From Bacteroidota bacterium (GTDB lineage Bacteria; Bacteroidota; Bacteroidia; Bacteroidales; Bacteroidaceae), in contig JAEXAJ010000050.1 in the NCBI GenBank assembly GCA_023458215.1, positions 1 through 7,769 of the forward strand: 7,769 nt of DNA. The letters run 5' to 3'. Of the stretch, positions 6,338 through 7,769 are shown one piece after another. The notes below the pieces were generated by a model. It was not told the DNA's origin. It saw only the letters and a program-made list of their open reading frames with translations, and ran no database searches. The position numbers and the translations under genes were made by a program. The stretch's first letter is position 1; every line of letters begins with the position of its first letter.

Positions 6338-6345
6338 CACCTTTG
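6338..6345 (+). promoter_or_regulatory. -7 promoter element of susC
   Basis: CACCTTTG matches TAnnTTTG except at its first base. It is placed 20 nt after the proximal operator copy and 43 nt before the ATG at 6389. The leader between is A/T-rich, as is usual for Bacteroides start regions without a Shine-Dalgarno sequence. The weak -7 and absent -33 suggest dependence on an activator. Confidence 0.55.
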
Positions 6346-6388
6346 CGCCGAAACCCAAAATCTATTTACTAATTTTATTATAATTGTT

Positions 6389-7769
6389 ATGAATGTAAGA
6401 AACTGTAAGAAAGCACTACTTTGCTCCACTCTCTCTCTTTGTATATGGGGAGGTCTACCGCAAGCAAAAGCAGCTTTACCTGAAAATTATGCTGTAGAAC
6501 AACAGAGTAACAAAGTAACAGGTATCGTGAAAGACTCTTTTGGACCGGTAATAGGCGCCTCCATCGTCGAAAAAGGAACTACCAATGGTGTTATCACCGG
6601 CCAAGACGGCAAATTCACTTTAAATGTCAAACCCGACGCAACATTAATCATCAGTTTTGTGGGATACAAACAACAGGAAGTAAAAGCAGACAAAGCCCCC
6701 TTGAACATTTTGCTCGAAGAAGACAATAAGATGCTGGGAGAAGTTGTAGTAACAGCTTTGGGCATCAAACGTGAACGCAAAGCTCTTGGTTACGGCATAG
6801 CCGAGGTACAAGGCGAGGCACTGACCAAAGCCAAAGAAACCAATGTCATCAACTCAATGGCAGGTCGCGTACCCGGTTTAGTGGTGAGTCAGACGGCGGG
6901 CGGTGCTTCCGGTTCGTCGCGTGTGATCCTGCGCGGTAGCACGGAAATGACCGGAAACAATCAACCCTTGTATGTGGTAGACGGTGTTCCTCTGGACAAT
7001 ACCAACTTCGGTAGTGCCGGTACCTATGGTGGTTTCGACCTAGGTGACGGTATTTCCAGCATTAATGCCGATGACATTGAAAGTATGTCAGTACTAAAAG
7101 GTCCGGCTGCCTCAGCTCTTTACGGTAGCCGTGCCAGCCATGGCGTTATTCTTATTACTACCAAGAAAGCCAATAAAGACAAGGTAAGCGTAGAATACAA
7201 CGGTACATTGACTTTCGATACTCAGTTGGCCAAGTGGAATGATATTCAGCAGATCTATGGTATGGGTAGTAACGGTACATATCCTGTGAATGCAGTATCC
7301 AATACCAATATGAGTTGGGGTGCAAAAGCGGATGGTAGCAATACGCTAAAATATTACGACGGCGTAGAACGGCCTTATCTCATTGTTCCCGACAACACTT
7401 CCGAGTTCTTCCGTACCGGTTTCACCGCCACCAATAGTGCTATCATCGGTGTAAACAATGGAAAAACCGGCATTCGTTTCACCTATACCGATATGCGAAA
7501 CAAGGATATCGTTCCCAAAACTCACATGAGCCGCGATATCTTCAACTTACGCGCCAACACCGTTGCCGGAAAATTCGATCTGGATTTCAGCGTCAACTAT
7601 ACCCGCGAGGATGTAAAGAACCGTCCTGCACTGGGAGACAGTAAATCGAACATTGGTAAGAATCTGATGACACTATCTACCACTTACGACCAGCAATGGC
7701 TAAAAAACTATCAGGATGCCAACGGCGAATACTCCAACTGGAATGGTATGGACCCTTATAATGTAAACC
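6389..7769 (+). CDS. susC: SusC/RagA-family TonB-dependent outer-membrane transporter (partial, 3' end outside window)
   Basis: The first 460 codons of a TonB-dependent transporter are present and open to the right edge; full members are about 1000 residues. SusC proteins form the outer-membrane pore that, capped by a SusD lipoprotein, imports oligosaccharides using TonB energy. Visible parts are a signal peptide (1-28, cut after QAKA) and a carboxypeptidase-regulatory-like domain (about 42-105, including VTGIVKDSFGPVIGASI and FVGYK). A TonB-box region follows, EVVVTALGIKRERKALGYG (118-136). The plug is at about 140-258, with INSMAGRVPGLVV, ILRGST, PLYVVDGVPLDN and ALYGSRASHGVILITTKK, and the first barrel strands come after it. 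There is no N-terminal anti-sigma-interacting extension, which agrees with control by an HTCS and not by an ECF sigma/anti-sigma pair. The gene is divergent from the HTCS gene. It probably belongs with a susD just beyond the window. The gene symbol is a family label only; the transported glycan is inferred. Confidence 0.95.
   Translation, partial: MNVRNCKKALLCSTLSLCIWGGLPQAKAALPENYAVEQQSNKVTGIVKDSFGPVIGASIVEKGTTNGVITGQDGKFTLNVKPDATLIISFVGYKQQEVKADKAPLNILLEEDNKMLGEVVVTALGIKRERKALGYGIAEVQGEALTKAKETNVINSMAGRVPGLVVSQTAGGASGSSRVILRGSTEMTGNNQPLYVVDGVPLDNTNFGSAGTYGGFDLGDGISSINADDIESMSVLKGPAASALYGSRASHGVILITTKKANKDKVSVEYNGTLTFDTQLAKWNDIQQIYGMGSNGTYPVNAVSNTNMSWGAKADGSNTLKYYDGVERPYLIVPDNTSEFFRTGFTATNSAIIGVNNGKTGIRFTYTDMRNKDIVPKTHMSRDIFNLRANTVAGKFDLDFSVNYTREDVKNRPALGDSKSNIGKNLMTLSTTYDQQWLKNYQDANGEYSNWNGMDPYNVN

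Noticed and set aside
6487..6780. Minus-strand open frame of 97 residues
   Set aside because: It is the antisense shadow of the susC carboxypeptidase-like domain and TonB-box region.

Overview
The window looks like a chromosomal segment of a gut-type Bacteroides or close relative. The reasons are a SusC-family TonB-dependent transporter, a hybrid two-component system (HTCS) regulator, a BACON-GH5 lipoprotein glycanase, and promoters of the Bacteroidetes -7 type (TAnnTTTG) with no clear Shine-Dalgarno sequences. I cannot name the species from sequence alone.

Layout from left to right. A tRNA with anticodon CAT (42-115, +) has its own -7 element (13-20), a small GNRA-capped trailer hairpin (118-131) and a strong intrinsic terminator (141-176). 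Next comes about 360 bp without genes, lying between convergent transcription units. It holds two unrelated repeat families: a strictly phased array of TGAAAC/GTTTCA half-sites (242-368) and copies of GCGTGAYAGATA in both orientations (382-488). Then, on the minus strand, come a secreted BACON-GH5 (probably GH5_4) endo-beta-glucanase or xyloglucanase (539-2095) and a complete HTCS regulator (2191-6156; an ORF extension reaches 6237). Divergently, on the plus strand, a SusC/RagA-family outer-membrane transporter starts at 6389 and runs off the right edge. A susD partner is expected beyond the window.

The genes read as one edge of a polysaccharide utilization locus. The GH5 enzyme would cut a beta-1,4-glucan-type polysaccharide outside the cell, SusC (with SusD) would import the oligosaccharides, and the HTCS propeller would sense a breakdown product and switch the genes on through its C-terminal AraC-type domain.

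The most informative non-coding signal is a repeated operator-like motif, TGTAG-N4-TCAAACC. It occurs as a direct repeat with 21 or 22 bp spacing upstream of both susC and the GH5 gene, and nowhere else that I noticed. At both places the promoter-proximal copy ends exactly 20 nt before the -7 element. This is a strong candidate for the binding site of the HTCS encoded between the two promoters. I see no clearly new enzyme system here; the operator architecture and the phased palindrome array are the observations most worth following up.
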